This document shows, piece by piece, positions 34,759-43,691 of a DNA stretch of 50,658 nucleotides (positions within the stretch are counted from its first letter, which is position 1; each line of letters opens with the position of its first letter). Made by a program: the position numbers and the translations under genes. The DNA comes from Chloroflexota bacterium (GTDB lineage Bacteria; Chloroflexota; Anaerolineae; Aggregatilineales; Phototrophicaceae). A model generated the notes under the pieces. It was not told the DNA's origin, made no database searches, and was given only the letters and a program-made list of their open reading frames with translations. The stretch is from NCBI GenBank assembly GCA_026713245.1, contig JAPOOU010000280.1:1-50658 (forward strand), written 5' to 3'.

Positions 34759-35591
34759 CCTATCGATTTGACAAAGCGAAAATGTACCGTATGCCGACGC
34801 ACTTCGGCCCTCGCATGGGGCCCCGGCAAAGTCCGGACGGCAGAAAGTTCGAATGCCTTGATAATCCGCGCGCCACCTCCATCGCGGTCTCCTTCCTTAC
34901 GCGAGCGGCGCAACTGGAAGCCTTTTTGCCGCCGGGCTTCGCGTTGGACGGCCAGCCGGTCGTAACGGTCAACGCGACCTACATGACCCAGATCGAATGG
35001 CTGGCGGGACGTGGCTACAACACGCTTGGCGTATCTTTTCCCGCCCGCTTTGACGGCGAAAGAGATCATGCGCGCGGCAGCCTGCTGACAGTTCTGTGGG
35101 AAAACCTGGCGGATCCGATCATCACCGGGCGCGAGGAACTGGGGTTTTCCAAGATTTACTGCGAATTGCCCGAGCCGACCGCCCTGCGCGGCGAGTATCA
35201 TGTGACGGCAAGCTGGTTAGGCTTCAAGTTCCTAGACATGCGGGTAAACGAGATTAGGCAGCAATCCGACTCGGAAATTCAGGAAATGCTGGACAGCCAA
35301 ACCGGCGACGGCATCCTGCATTACAAGTACATGCCGCGCACCGGCGAGTGGGGCACAGCGGATGTGGCCTATGCCGTGATGACGCCGGCTGCGGCGCCGA
35401 ATCGGAAGATTCTGGAGCGGCATGTCGGTTCCGGCAGTATTCAATTCCATCCGGCGCGCTGGGAAGATATGCCCACGCAGTACAATGTCGTCAATGCCTT
35501 CGCCAGCCTAGAAATACTTGAATATCTCGGCGCGAGCCTGAGTAAAACGGTCGGCGGCAAAGATTTGAGCGATCAACGGATCTTGCGCTAG
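34755..35591 (+). CDS. Acetoacetate decarboxylase-like protein
   Basis: This is a 278-residue member of the acetoacetate decarboxylase fold (PF06314). The diagnostic segment WENLADPIITGREELGFSKI places K133 where the Schiff-base lysine sits. The double beta-barrel pattern is evident from alternating hydrophobics (VVTVNATYMTQIEWL). Members include true decarboxylases and aldolase-dehydratases acting on polyketide-like compounds. It starts with GTG overlapping the sulfotransferase stop by four bases, so the two are co-translated. The substrate is unknown. Confidence 0.82.
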   Translation: MTYRFDKAKMYRMPTHFGPRMGPRQSPDGRKFECLDNPRATSIAVSFLTRAAQLEAFLPPGFALDGQPVVTVNATYMTQIEWLAGRGYNTLGVSFPARFDGERDHARGSLLTVLWENLADPIITGREELGFSKIYCELPEPTALRGEYHVTASWLGFKFLDMRVNEIRQQSDSEIQEMLDSQTGDGILHYKYMPRTGEWGTADVAYAVMTPAAAPNRKILERHVGSGSIQFHPARWEDMPTQYNVVNAFASLEILEYLGASLSKTVGGKDLSDQRILR

Positions 35592-35614
35592 ACAATTCTT
35601 TTCAGGAGAGCGAA

Positions 35615-36436
35615 ATGTACGACCTGAGCGGCAAAGTCGCGCTGGTAACCGGCGCTGCGGGAAAAGGCGGGTTGGGGCGCGCGATCGCGCTGCGCCTGGC
35701 GCGGGAAGGCGCAAACCTGGCGGTGAATGACCTGGAAGGAGCGGAAAGCCGGCGCGGCAGCCTGGATGATGTGCTGGCGGAAATCAAGGCCCTGGGTCAA
35801 AGCGCGCTCGGCGTTTACGCGGATGTTACGAGTGCGGACCAGGTCGAGCGCATGGTGGCTGACACAGTCGAGCGCTTCGGGCGGATCGACATACTGGTCA
35901 ACAATGCTGGCGCCCCTGCTGGCAAAGATCGCGTGCCGGTGGTCGAGTTGGAAGAATCCGCCTGGGACCTGGTGCAGAACGTCAACGTAAAAGGGACCTT
36001 TCTTTGCAGCCGGGCGGTCGCCCGCGCGCTCATCGCCCAGGGGCAAGGCGGCAAGATAATCAACATTTCTTCACAATCGGGCAAGCAGGGTGTGCCCCGC
36101 TTCGCCGCTTATTGCGCCTCGAAGTTCGCGATCTGTGGCTTTACCCAAGCCTTGGCGCATGAATTGGGATCGCATCGCATCAATGTCAACGCCATCTGCC
36201 CGGGATTGCTCGCAACCGAACGGATCGACGATATGGCGGCGGCCCTGGCGCCCGCTGGCGTCAGCTCCGCCGAGCACCGACAAGCCATGATCGACAGCGC
36301 CATACGCAATACGGTATTGGGACGCATGGCGACAGTCGAGGATATCGCCGATATGGCGGCCTTCCTGGCATCCGATCAGTCTGCATTTTTGACCGGCTTG
36401 TCGCTCTCGGTAACCGGCGGCGCGTCCATGGACTAG
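35615..36436 (+). CDS. SDR-family NAD(P)-dependent oxidoreductase
   Basis: This is a classical short-chain dehydrogenase of 273 residues. The cofactor loop TGAAGKGGLG (12-21) is one residue longer than the usual TGxxxGxG, a variant seen in several 3-oxoacyl-type reductases. NNAG is at 96-99, Ser at 152/153, and Y166 and K170 complete the catalytic set (YCASK). It follows the decarboxylase-like gene by 23 bases and belongs to the sulfotransferase operon. It may reduce the keto product of the decarboxylase-like enzyme. Confidence 0.9.
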   Translation: MYDLSGKVALVTGAAGKGGLGRAIALRLAREGANLAVNDLEGAESRRGSLDDVLAEIKALGQSALGVYADVTSADQVERMVADTVERFGRIDILVNNAGAPAGKDRVPVVELEESAWDLVQNVNVKGTFLCSRAVARALIAQGQGGKIINISSQSGKQGVPRFAAYCASKFAICGFTQALAHELGSHRINVNAICPGLLATERIDDMAAALAPAGVSSAEHRQAMIDSAIRNTVLGRMATVEDIADMAAFLASDQSAFLTGLSLSVTGGASMD

Positions 36437-36476
36437 ACAGACGCAAGGTGTCAAAACACCATCGGAGGAATGTCGG

Positions 36477-37277
36477 ATGGCGGAAGCGCGGCTAAAAGAC
36501 AAGGTAGCCATTGTGAGCGGCGCCGGCACGCGCGGTCCCATGCCGGGCACAGGCCAGGCCACGGCGATTCTTTTCGCGCGGCATGGGGCCAAGGTCTTGC
36601 TGACAGATCTCGACTTGGCGCGCGCCGAGGAAACCGGCGCCAGCATTGCGGAGGAAGGCGGCACAGCCTCCGTATTTCAAGCCGATGTGACCAACGAAGC
36701 GGCTTGCCGCGCCATGATTGAGACCTGTGTCGCGCGTTACGGCCGCCTTGACATTTTGTTCAATAACGTCGGCGGCATCGGCTCGGGCAAGGTTAGCGAA
36801 ATAGAAGAAGCCTATCTGGACCGCTCACTCGCGGTGAATCTAAAAGGCGCAATTCTTACTTGTAAACACGCCATCCCGGCAATGACCGCGTCCGGCGGCG
36901 GTTCCATCATCAACGTTTCGTCCATAGACGGACTACGTGCCGGCTGGACACCCAACGTGCCCTATGCTGTCGCCAAGGCCGGACTAGCGCAATTGACGCG
37001 CGTGACAGCGGTGCATCATGGCCGCGACAATATCCGCGCGAATTGCATCGCGCCGGGTCACCTGTATGCGCCCTTCGTCGGCAATATCAGCGACGAGCGC
37101 CGCGAGTTGCGGCGGAAAGCGGGTCCCCTGGGGACGGAAGGCGATGCCTGGGATGTCGCCTGGGCGGCATTGTTCCTGGCGAGTGACGAATCGCGCTGGA
37201 TATCCGGCGTGGTCTTGCCAGTCGACGGCGGCCTTCTGGCGGCGACTCCCCTGGCGGTATACGACAACTTGCATTAG
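36477..37277 (+). CDS. SDR-family oxidoreductase
   Basis: This is a second short-chain dehydrogenase, 266 residues. Its glycine-rich loop is expanded (SGAGTRGPMPGTGQ, about 14-27). NNVGG replaces NNAG near 96-100. The catalytic residues are Ser 148/149, Y163 and K167 (YAVAK). The start ATG has GGAGGA eight bases upstream. It is the last gene of the four-gene operon and converges with a small coiled-coil gene. The two SDRs differ enough in their loops to act at different steps. Confidence 0.88.
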   Translation: MAEARLKDKVAIVSGAGTRGPMPGTGQATAILFARHGAKVLLTDLDLARAEETGASIAEEGGTASVFQADVTNEAACRAMIETCVARYGRLDILFNNVGGIGSGKVSEIEEAYLDRSLAVNLKGAILTCKHAIPAMTASGGGSIINVSSIDGLRAGWTPNVPYAVAKAGLAQLTRVTAVHHGRDNIRANCIAPGHLYAPFVGNISDERRELRRKAGPLGTEGDAWDVAWAALFLASDESRWISGVVLPVDGGLLAATPLAVYDNLH

Positions 37278-37335
37278 GTTCTCCCGTTGCCAGATATGCA
37301 CAGGATAATGCCAATTCTTCTCACACAGCGCTTGG

Positions 37336-37596
37336 TCACGAATATCCATTGTCCCGGTTACTCAGCAGCGTTTCGATCCTTCCAACGCTAGCTTTCAGTT
37401 CTGTTACATCCGTCTTCAGTTCTGCCACATCCGTCTTCAGTTCTGCCACATCCGTCTTCAATATGGCCACATCGGAATCCAGTCTCAGGATTACCGGCGT
37501 TACTACCGATTGAAAGTCTCGCAAAATCTTAGTCTGTTCATTCAGATCCGCTAGTATAAGTCTGTACAGTTTTTCTTCCGGCGTTTCGGTATTCAT
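37336..37596 (-). CDS. Small coiled-coil protein with heptad repeats
   Basis: An 86-residue protein starting MNTETPEEKLYRLILADLNE. Residues 40-80 consist of near-perfect heptads (DVAELKT, DVAELKT, DVTELKA) that should form a parallel coiled coil. The frame is open 24 codons further up, but the ATG at 37596 fits the compact form. The function is unknown. The heptads are encoded by a 21-bp tandem repeat. Confidence 0.55.
   Translation of the reverse strand: MNTETPEEKLYRLILADLNEQTKILRDFQSVVTPVILRLDSDVAILKTDVAELKTDVAELKTDVTELKASVGRIETLLSNRDNGYS
37399..37461. repeat. 21-bp tandem repeat inside the coiled-coil gene
   Basis: Three units of 21 bp (TTCTGCCACATCCGTCTTCAG type) lie head to tail, and each encodes one heptad. 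Units 2 and 3 differ only at the last base, and unit 1 differs by two bases, so copy number could vary by slippage without changing the frame. Confidence 0.85.
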
Positions 37597-37740
37597 ACGA
37601 CGTGATCTCCTGCGATCGAGAATGTCTGCAGTTGTTATAACTATACTACAATCAAACAAAATTAACAATGCTTACATTTCTCTTATCGCCATCTCTGATG
37701 CGCTCGCTCGTTAGCTGCTGATACGCTAGCGCCTGCATTG

Positions 37741-40677
37741 CTACAATTGAACTACCAGCTTGAAACCTGTTTGCGCCTCCAGCTCGTCGCTAAATGACTC
37801 TATCTCCGCCGCGGGAACCGGTTTTGCGAGTACCACTCGAAGCTCGCCTCGATCTACATGGATGCCCGGTCCCTTGCTAATCATCCAGTTGTTCTCACTG
37901 AGTAGCCGATTGGCGACCTGCAAGATTTCATATTGATTGGGATGCGGGCTGATGACCAGGCTGTATCCGGTTTCTTGCACCAATTGCTTAATTTGTTCCA
38001 TGTGACGTACGCCGACTTGCGGAGAGACGAATCCCAGTACAATTTGCCCCTGCTTAAGGCTGGTTTTTCCCAGGCCGTACGCCTTCAGGCGCGCTCGAAT
38101 TAACCCGTAGGCGGCGTTGATCTCCATCCGTTCAACATGCGCCGGCGCGACAACAGCTTCGTCCCCCGCTTCCGGCGCGCCGCTAATGCCGCTGATAACG
38201 AGGTCGAAGCCGGTAATCTCCTGGAACCGTCTGCGTAACTCAGACGATTGCTCCTCGCTGATATTCAGCAAGTCGTAATGCACTTGTCCCATGTCGATAA
38301 AGTACGCCGGACCTTTCTTGACAGTGGTCCCTTCGGGCAATAGTTCTTCGGCCGCCAAACCCAGCGCCTGTTGATTCGTGGTCGGTCTCACTTGTATCTC
38401 CCAGCCGGTTTCCGCGCCGAGCTGCTCGATCTGCCGGGCAAAACGCCTTTGCGCCGTCGCGGGGAAATCAAAGGTGAGCGTGAGGCGCTTGCGATGGCGT
38501 TCCATCCCCACCTTGCGCATGCGCGCTTCCGCCGGCATCAGCCGCAACGCCAGCTCGCGTGCTTCGTTTTGGTCGACCGGTCCATGTCCGAGGGCGCGAT
38601 GGGGCAGCAATCCGCCCTTTTCCAAAGTCGCGGCGTCCTCCGCCAGGGCTACCACAATCGCTGTCAGCGCGAGCCTGCTATCCACGCCTTCGGGCAAGGG
38701 ACTTGGCAGCAATGTCTCCGGCAGAAGGGCTTTGCCGGCGCGCACAAGCTCTTCACGGCGGCTGAAGGGCAACAGGCGGTCTTTGAGCCCTCGAGCTTGC
38801 TTCATCATGTCCGACAGACGAGAGCGCGCGCTCTTGTCGCTCCTTTCTTTGGGCCAGTCGTCGATCACCCAAAGCAAGGCGTCCCCCGGATGACGGGTTC
38901 CGCGCTGCTGATGGACAATCGCTGTGAAGCTGTCAATTTCGGCCGCGGTAACGACCGCGAGCCTGACTTGCCCATTGCTGTTGCGCATGACAATTAGCTT
39001 GCCGACGAGATCGGGATTCGCCAGCATGATCGCGCGACTGATTTGCGACTGTTTGACCTGCTCGGTACTTTTGACCCGGTATGTCTTCTTGTCACGCCAG
39101 TCCGCTGCGAAATAGAAGTTCTTGTCGCTCTGCAGGGCAGCCCCGAGTTCATCTTCGCGCTCCGACGAGCCCCACCAGATCTGCGCCAACTCGCGCAAAC
39201 TAAAGTGATCGCCCCCCCGCGCCTGGAGCGATTCCCACAGGCGGCGCAAATCGACGGAACCGGCTTCGGCGCCGGTTTTCACCTTGCCAACAGACCAGGG
39301 CCGCGCGCGGTAGATCAAGGTCTTGCTCTGGCCGATACGGGGCGTGGAGACCGATTTTCCCCGTTGTCGAAGCGCCGTAGCCAAACTATGTCGAGCGGCT
39401 GCATCCCCGTGAACCAACATAACATCGTCCGCCTTGAGAGCCTCGGCGAAGCTCACCAGCTCCGACTCGTCGGCATGCGCCGAAAGAGAATAGGTACCGA
39501 TCTCGCAGCGTACTTTTACGGTCGCATCTCCCAGTTTCAGGGTTGGCGATTCGCCGCGCTTCCGCTCTTTCAGCAGACGCTGCAAGAAGCGTCCAGGCGC
39601 CTCTTCGTCCTGGTATCCGGTCATCAGGATCGCATTCGCTTCCCCTGGCGCGAAATGGCGGGCATAAGCCACAGACGCGCCCCCCGTCAGCATCCCGCTG
39701 CTGGCGACGACGACCAGAGGCCGCTCGCTTAGCGCGACTTCTCGCCGCTCTTGACTGCTGCGTATGGGTCGTATATTGCCGCGAAAGAAAAGATGGTTCT
39801 TACCGGCCATGCGGGCAGCCGCCTTCGGCAGAATATCGCTGAAACTTTGATAGGCGTCGCAGACTGTGCGCACCATGCCGTCGACATAGACCGGGACCTC
39901 CAGTTCATCGGCATGAGCGAGAAGAATCTGAATCACCTCCTGGGCTCGCCCCAGGGCGAAAGCGGGAATCAGCACCTTGCCGCCGCTTTCCGTAACTGTT
40001 CGCAATGTTTGTATTAATCGCTTTTCTTCGCCCACGCGGTTGGCATGCAAGCGACCGCCGTATGTGCTTTCCAGAATCAATGCGTCCGCCTTGACCGGAG
40101 GCACTGCAACGCTTTTGACCGTGCGTTGTTCAGATTTGGAGATGTCTCCGGAAAACACCACCGTGCCTTCGTTGCTTTCCAGCACCAGTACAGCCGCGCC
40201 GGCAATATGACCTGCTGTGTAGTATGTAACCTGCAAGTTTTCCGCCAGTTTGACCGACTTGTTGAAATCAACTGTCTGGAAAGCGTCGAGCAAGCGTTGA
40301 ACCGCAATCGCATCGAAGAGCGGCAATTCACCCTCTTCGTCCTGGCGAGTTTTCATGATTCGTTGCGCATCGAGCTGCAGGACACGGGTGAGCGCCTGCG
40401 TGGCCGCAGTAGCCAGGACGGGCGCCTGCGGATATTGCTCCATGACCAGGGGCAAAGCGCCGGTATGGTCGGTATGGGCATGAGTGACCAGAACGAAGTC
40501 GGGGCCGCCAACGGCGGTGATCGGCTGTAGATCCGGCAACTGGCTGTTCTGGATACCGCGGCTGGACCGTGGTGAAATACGGATGCCGGCATCAACCAGC
40601 AACTGCTTGCCGGCAATCTCGACCAAAGCGCAACTGGCGCCAACTTCGTCGGCGCCTCCGAGGAAAGTGATCTTCAT
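37741..40677 (-). CDS. Long MBL-fold/beta-CASP nuclease-like protein with a duplicated C-terminal module
   Basis: This is a 978-residue protein. The N-terminal metallo-beta-lactamase domain has motif II H66-A-H68-T-D70-H71, motif III H157 (TAGHIAG) and motif IV D178 (FSGDIS). The beta-CASP domain follows, with SAHAD near 399-403 and LVHGD near 421-425, in the CPSF73/RNase-J-like order. Such enzymes cut RNA in the cytoplasm. From about 470 on it is unlike short members. Two related modules lie at about 744-829 and 890-978. Each has an ETG(W/Y) segment, LL...KGP about 30 residues later, and a TGF(D/K)LV ending. The start MKITFLGGADEVGASC is standard. Confidence 0.85.
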   Translation of the reverse strand: MKITFLGGADEVGASCALVEIAGKQLLVDAGIRISPRSSRGIQNSQLPDLQPITAVGGPDFVLVTHAHTDHTGALPLVMEQYPQAPVLATAATQALTRVLQLDAQRIMKTRQDEEGELPLFDAIAVQRLLDAFQTVDFNKSVKLAENLQVTYYTAGHIAGAAVLVLESNEGTVVFSGDISKSEQRTVKSVAVPPVKADALILESTYGGRLHANRVGEEKRLIQTLRTVTESGGKVLIPAFALGRAQEVIQILLAHADELEVPVYVDGMVRTVCDAYQSFSDILPKAAARMAGKNHLFFRGNIRPIRSSQERREVALSERPLVVVASSGMLTGGASVAYARHFAPGEANAILMTGYQDEEAPGRFLQRLLKERKRGESPTLKLGDATVKVRCEIGTYSLSAHADESELVSFAEALKADDVMLVHGDAAARHSLATALRQRGKSVSTPRIGQSKTLIYRARPWSVGKVKTGAEAGSVDLRRLWESLQARGGDHFSLRELAQIWWGSSEREDELGAALQSDKNFYFAADWRDKKTYRVKSTEQVKQSQISRAIMLANPDLVGKLIVMRNSNGQVRLAVVTAAEIDSFTAIVHQQRGTRHPGDALLWVIDDWPKERSDKSARSRLSDMMKQARGLKDRLLPFSRREELVRAGKALLPETLLPSPLPEGVDSRLALTAIVVALAEDAATLEKGGLLPHRALGHGPVDQNEARELALRLMPAEARMRKVGMERHRKRLTLTFDFPATAQRRFARQIEQLGAETGWEIQVRPTTNQQALGLAAEELLPEGTTVKKGPAYFIDMGQVHYDLLNISEEQSSELRRRFQEITGFDLVISGISGAPEAGDEAVVAPAHVERMEINAAYGLIRARLKAYGLGKTSLKQGQIVLGFVSPQVGVRHMEQIKQLVQETGYSLVISPHPNQYEILQVANRLLSENNWMISKGPGIHVDRGELRVVLAKPVPAAEIESFSDELEAQTGFKLVVQL

Positions 40678-40863
40678 TGACTCTGCTTCTCCGGGCTGAC
40701 TAACTGCGCGAGCAATAAGAGAAACGATTATAGCTATTTTCTTCTGTTGAAGTGGCCTGAATTGGCATCGCTGCCGATTTAAGCATAGTAGTTGGGGTTT
40801 TCAAAGAATCAGTTGCGACGGGGCTGCGCATAATGTACACTGGATGCGGGTACCGAGTGAAAC

Positions 40864-40884
40864 AAAAAACGAGCGCGAAGCTCG
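40864..40884 (-). terminator. Rho-independent terminator-like hairpin
   Basis: On the minus strand the stem CGAGC-TTCGC-GCTCG is followed by six T residues. It lies upstream of the MBL/beta-CASP gene and would stop leftward transcription entering from the plasmid-like module. Confidence 0.5.
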
Positions 40885-40957
40885 CTTTAATTTGAAATCC
40901 CTGCGCCAGTAGGGACGTCAAAAGCATAAAATCCTGCCGAAATTGTAGCATGTATTC

Positions 40958-40971
40958 GGTGACATGTCACC
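40958..40971. promoter_or_regulatory. Perfect 14-bp palindrome, possible binding site
   Basis: GGTGACATGTCACC is fully self-complementary and too tight to form a hairpin, which suits a dimeric DNA-binding protein. It lies about 300 bases upstream of the prim-pol gene. Confidence 0.4.
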
Positions 40972-41268
40972 CGTAAATCGGGATGAAAGTTATTCGATTT
41001 GCTTGAATTTTCTCAGGAGTTTTTCCTGAAAATCAGGCGGGATTATCGGTACTAAAAGAGAAGAGGCGGCGACCTTTTCTCCAAAAGGTAGTGATAGTTT
41101 GGCATGCCAAAAGCGATGGATCGACCGGTCACCCTGGGTATGCGCAGCTGACTACCTTGTGCTTTGCCGCAGGCGCTTGTGGTATTTGGAAGCTCCCTGC
41201 TTGCGATTTACCGTAATGGCTTTTGGGCGGTTTTTCAAGGCGTCCGGTGATAAAAGAGGTTCAATTTC

Positions 41269-43293
41269 ATGGGAAAAACGCTGTTTTCCGCTCGCAAAAG
41301 ACTGATAAAAAGAGCGAAACATCTGGCAATAGCTGGATATTCTGTCATCCCGGTACATGGGGACAGTCTGCCAGAGCAACCGAAGAAACCGGCGGTCAAG
41401 TGGCGGAAGTTCCAGAAGCGCATCCCCTCTCCGGTGGAAATCGACTCCGCATTTCCTGAGGACGTAACGGCCTTGGGTATCGTTTGCGGTAGCGTATCGC
41501 GATTATTCGTGATCGACTTCGATGATCATTTGACGTATCAAAAGTTCTGTCGCCGCTTTCCGCAGCATATCGCGACTCATACGGTGAAGACGAATAGAGG
41601 CTTTCATCTCTATTTCTGTAGCGATCAAAAAGTGCCAAGCCACCAGTTCGCCGGTGGTGATATCAAGGGCGAACGTTCCTACGTGATTGCTCCGCCGTCG
41701 CAGATCGCTGGTTTTGAGTATCGCGAAGTGAAGGATATCGCTCCGCTGGAGTTGTCGAGGGATGAAGTGTATGAACTGCTAAATTATCTTCAGAGCGCGC
41801 CTGCGGGAAACCGTGTAGCGACGCCGAGGGGCGACGGTCAGGCGAAGACGGATCTGGTCCAATTATACGGGCGCCTGGCAAAACAGTTAGGGCGCAACAA
41901 CGCTCTCTATCGCTGCGCGTCGGTTGCTCGGGATGAAGGGCTTGGGGAGAAGGATGTCGTTGCGTTGCTCGGGCAGGCGCATGTATGGGAAGCGGACATG
42001 CATGGGATGCGGGGTGAAAGTCCGGAGAGCCGGCTAGGTGAAGCCTTGCGTACGATAGCCAGCGCCTTCAAGAAGGGTCATGGTATTTCGGTGTATGGAT
42101 CGGGGATACCGAATTCGCTGCGGGAATTTCTCTTACAGAAGCAGCGGTCGACGGTATTGATACGTTTGCTCGAGGTGTTTCGCTTGGCGAAGTGGCGCGA
42201 GAGCGAGTGGTTTACGCTGGGCGAGGCGATAGGCGCTGCGTCGCGTTTTGGACTGAATCGGAAAAGCGTACTCGACGCGCTCGGGGGAGAGGCGTCGGTA
42301 TACGATGGGCGATATATAGTACGAAGAAGATATGTAGAATACCTGGACAATGGAGGACTTAAATCGCGGGGGCGCGGTCGGCCCTGTCAGATCATGTACC
42401 AGGTGCCTGCTATAGGCGGGCTTATGCGGCGGATGGGATTGACTTGGTCGCCGGCGGATAGCGTCAGCGCGGAGGACATAAAGTCCGCGCATGCCTATCG
42501 TCTGGCGCTGCACCGGGAGTACTTGAAGCGTTTGTCGCCGGAAGTCCCCAAAAGCTGGTTGGCGAAGCGTATCGGTGTAAATGCTCGTACGATTGCGCGT
42601 TACAACCGCGCGCTCGGCGTATCGGTTGTGGAGAAAGTCGGCGCCTGCCCGCTCACACGGGGCGTACTGGATAGCTTGCCCAAGCGCCGTCGTCATGATG
42701 TCAAGAACTCTACAAACGGATATTGGTTGGAAATGGAGGATGGTCGGCGTTTCCCGGCCTGGCGGCACATTGGATCATGGTTGCTTAAGGGCGCGGGCGG
42801 GGATGTAAGGATTTGTATGAGACGGCCGTCCAGGTATGTCATGTCTGGCGAGGGGAGCCGGGTTGAATATGAGAATATGAGTGTAGCGAGTTTCGTGAGC
42901 GCTCGGGCGCTGCGTGATGCGGGAAGTAAAGAGGGTCGATTGGAAGGCGCGATTAATGCGCTTGTTGACTTTGCAAAGCGTCGGGCGGATGGGGCGCGGG
43001 CTGAGCGGATTCCGTTGTTCTTTGAATCGGTTGCGCGTGAGATCGCGCCGGATAAAGTGGCGGAGACGATCAGGGGATACTTGCTGGCCTTTGACCGTGA
43101 TGGTCGGCGGGTGGAGCGGCCTGTTAAGCGCGGGATCGCGTATCGAATGCTGAAGCAGTTCGGGGAGGGTAATGTGTACCTGGCCTCATTAGAAGGAGCT
43201 GGCGATCTCTTGCTGACCTTTGCGAAGCGAGCGCTGCGTCTTGGGGAAGCGCCACGTGCGTTGGAATTGCTCATGCGCGCGGCGGAAGGATAG
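41269..43293 (+). CDS. Bifunctional DNA primase/polymerase (prim-pol) replication protein
   Basis: This is a 674-residue protein. The N-terminal 200 residues are an archaeo-eukaryotic-type prim-pol domain. IDFDDH at 82-87 gives the metal-binding acids (D83, D85), and VKTNRGFHLYF at 106-116 holds the conserved R110 and H113. The C-terminal two thirds are not recognised as a helicase; no Walker A is visible. A helix-turn-helix-like segment (PKSWLAKRIGVNARTIARYN) lies near 425-445. AGAGG precedes the ATG. Such proteins initiate replication of plasmids, phages and integrated elements. A perfect terminator follows the gene, and the partition genes lie next on the opposite strand. Confidence 0.85.
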   Translation: MGKTLFSARKRLIKRAKHLAIAGYSVIPVHGDSLPEQPKKPAVKWRKFQKRIPSPVEIDSAFPEDVTALGIVCGSVSRLFVIDFDDHLTYQKFCRRFPQHIATHTVKTNRGFHLYFCSDQKVPSHQFAGGDIKGERSYVIAPPSQIAGFEYREVKDIAPLELSRDEVYELLNYLQSAPAGNRVATPRGDGQAKTDLVQLYGRLAKQLGRNNALYRCASVARDEGLGEKDVVALLGQAHVWEADMHGMRGESPESRLGEALRTIASAFKKGHGISVYGSGIPNSLREFLLQKQRSTVLIRLLEVFRLAKWRESEWFTLGEAIGAASRFGLNRKSVLDALGGEASVYDGRYIVRRRYVEYLDNGGLKSRGRGRPCQIMYQVPAIGGLMRRMGLTWSPADSVSAEDIKSAHAYRLALHREYLKRLSPEVPKSWLAKRIGVNARTIARYNRALGVSVVEKVGACPLTRGVLDSLPKRRRHDVKNSTNGYWLEMEDGRRFPAWRHIGSWLLKGAGGDVRICMRRPSRYVMSGEGSRVEYENMSVASFVSARALRDAGSKEGRLEGAINALVDFAKRRADGARAERIPLFFESVAREIAPDKVAETIRGYLLAFDRDGRRVERPVKRGIAYRMLKQFGEGNVYLASLEGAGDLLLTFAKRALRLGEAPRALELLMRAAEG

Positions 43294-43691
43294 CGCGCCT
43301 GCTGTTTCGGTTGGGCCCTTGGATGGCGTATTGAAGCGTGGGAGTACCGTTACAGGAGTAACGGTATTTTTTTTGTGCTTTGGGGCGGTGTGTGGATGCT
43401 GCTGGAGCAACTTGCGGCGGGTTCTCGATATGAGATCTTGTGCGCAAGAGAAAATGGATGTGCCGTGACCGACTGACCTGCTGTGTCGGCCGTGGGTGTC
43501 GCGCTGGTGTGTCTGCGCGCCCTGTCGGATTCACGCGCGGCAGTAAGTTGAGGTTCTAGGCGTGTGGCGGTCGATCTGATTGCCGTTAGCGGTTATGAAG
43601 CGGTTGCTGTTGTGTAGTTCAGGCAAGGTCTAGTGAGCACCGGCCCGGTTTTGGCCGAGGTGGCGGGATTGTGAGTGAGCGTGTGTCGCGT
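43294..43691. other. Intergenic region between prim-pol and parB
   Basis: About 400 bases between the convergent prim-pol and parB genes. Apart from the terminator at 43345-43374 I see no gene, no RNA and no clear repeat. Confidence 0.5.
43345..43374 (+). terminator. Rho-independent terminator of the prim-pol gene
   Basis: A perfect 9-bp stem (TACCGTTAC and GTAACGGTA) with the loop AGGA is followed by eight T residues. The inner 16 bases CGTTAC-AGGA-GTAACG equal the parS-like palindrome inside parB except in the centre. Confidence 0.88.

Larger units (their letters stand above)
40678..41268. other. Intergenic region with several small palindromes upstream of prim-pol
   Basis: About 590 bases with no supported gene. 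Besides the two sites listed separately, it contains TCAGGA-GTTTT-TCCTGA (41013-41029) and ACCTTTT-CTCC-AAAAGGT (41072-41089). Clustered small inverted repeats ahead of a replication primase gene could mark a replication or regulatory region, but no iterons were seen. Confidence 0.4.

Noticed and set aside
37399..37461. Tandem repeat as a possible CRISPR array
   Set aside because: Units are head to tail without spacers and encode heptads of a coiled coil. No CRISPR array was seen anywhere in the window.
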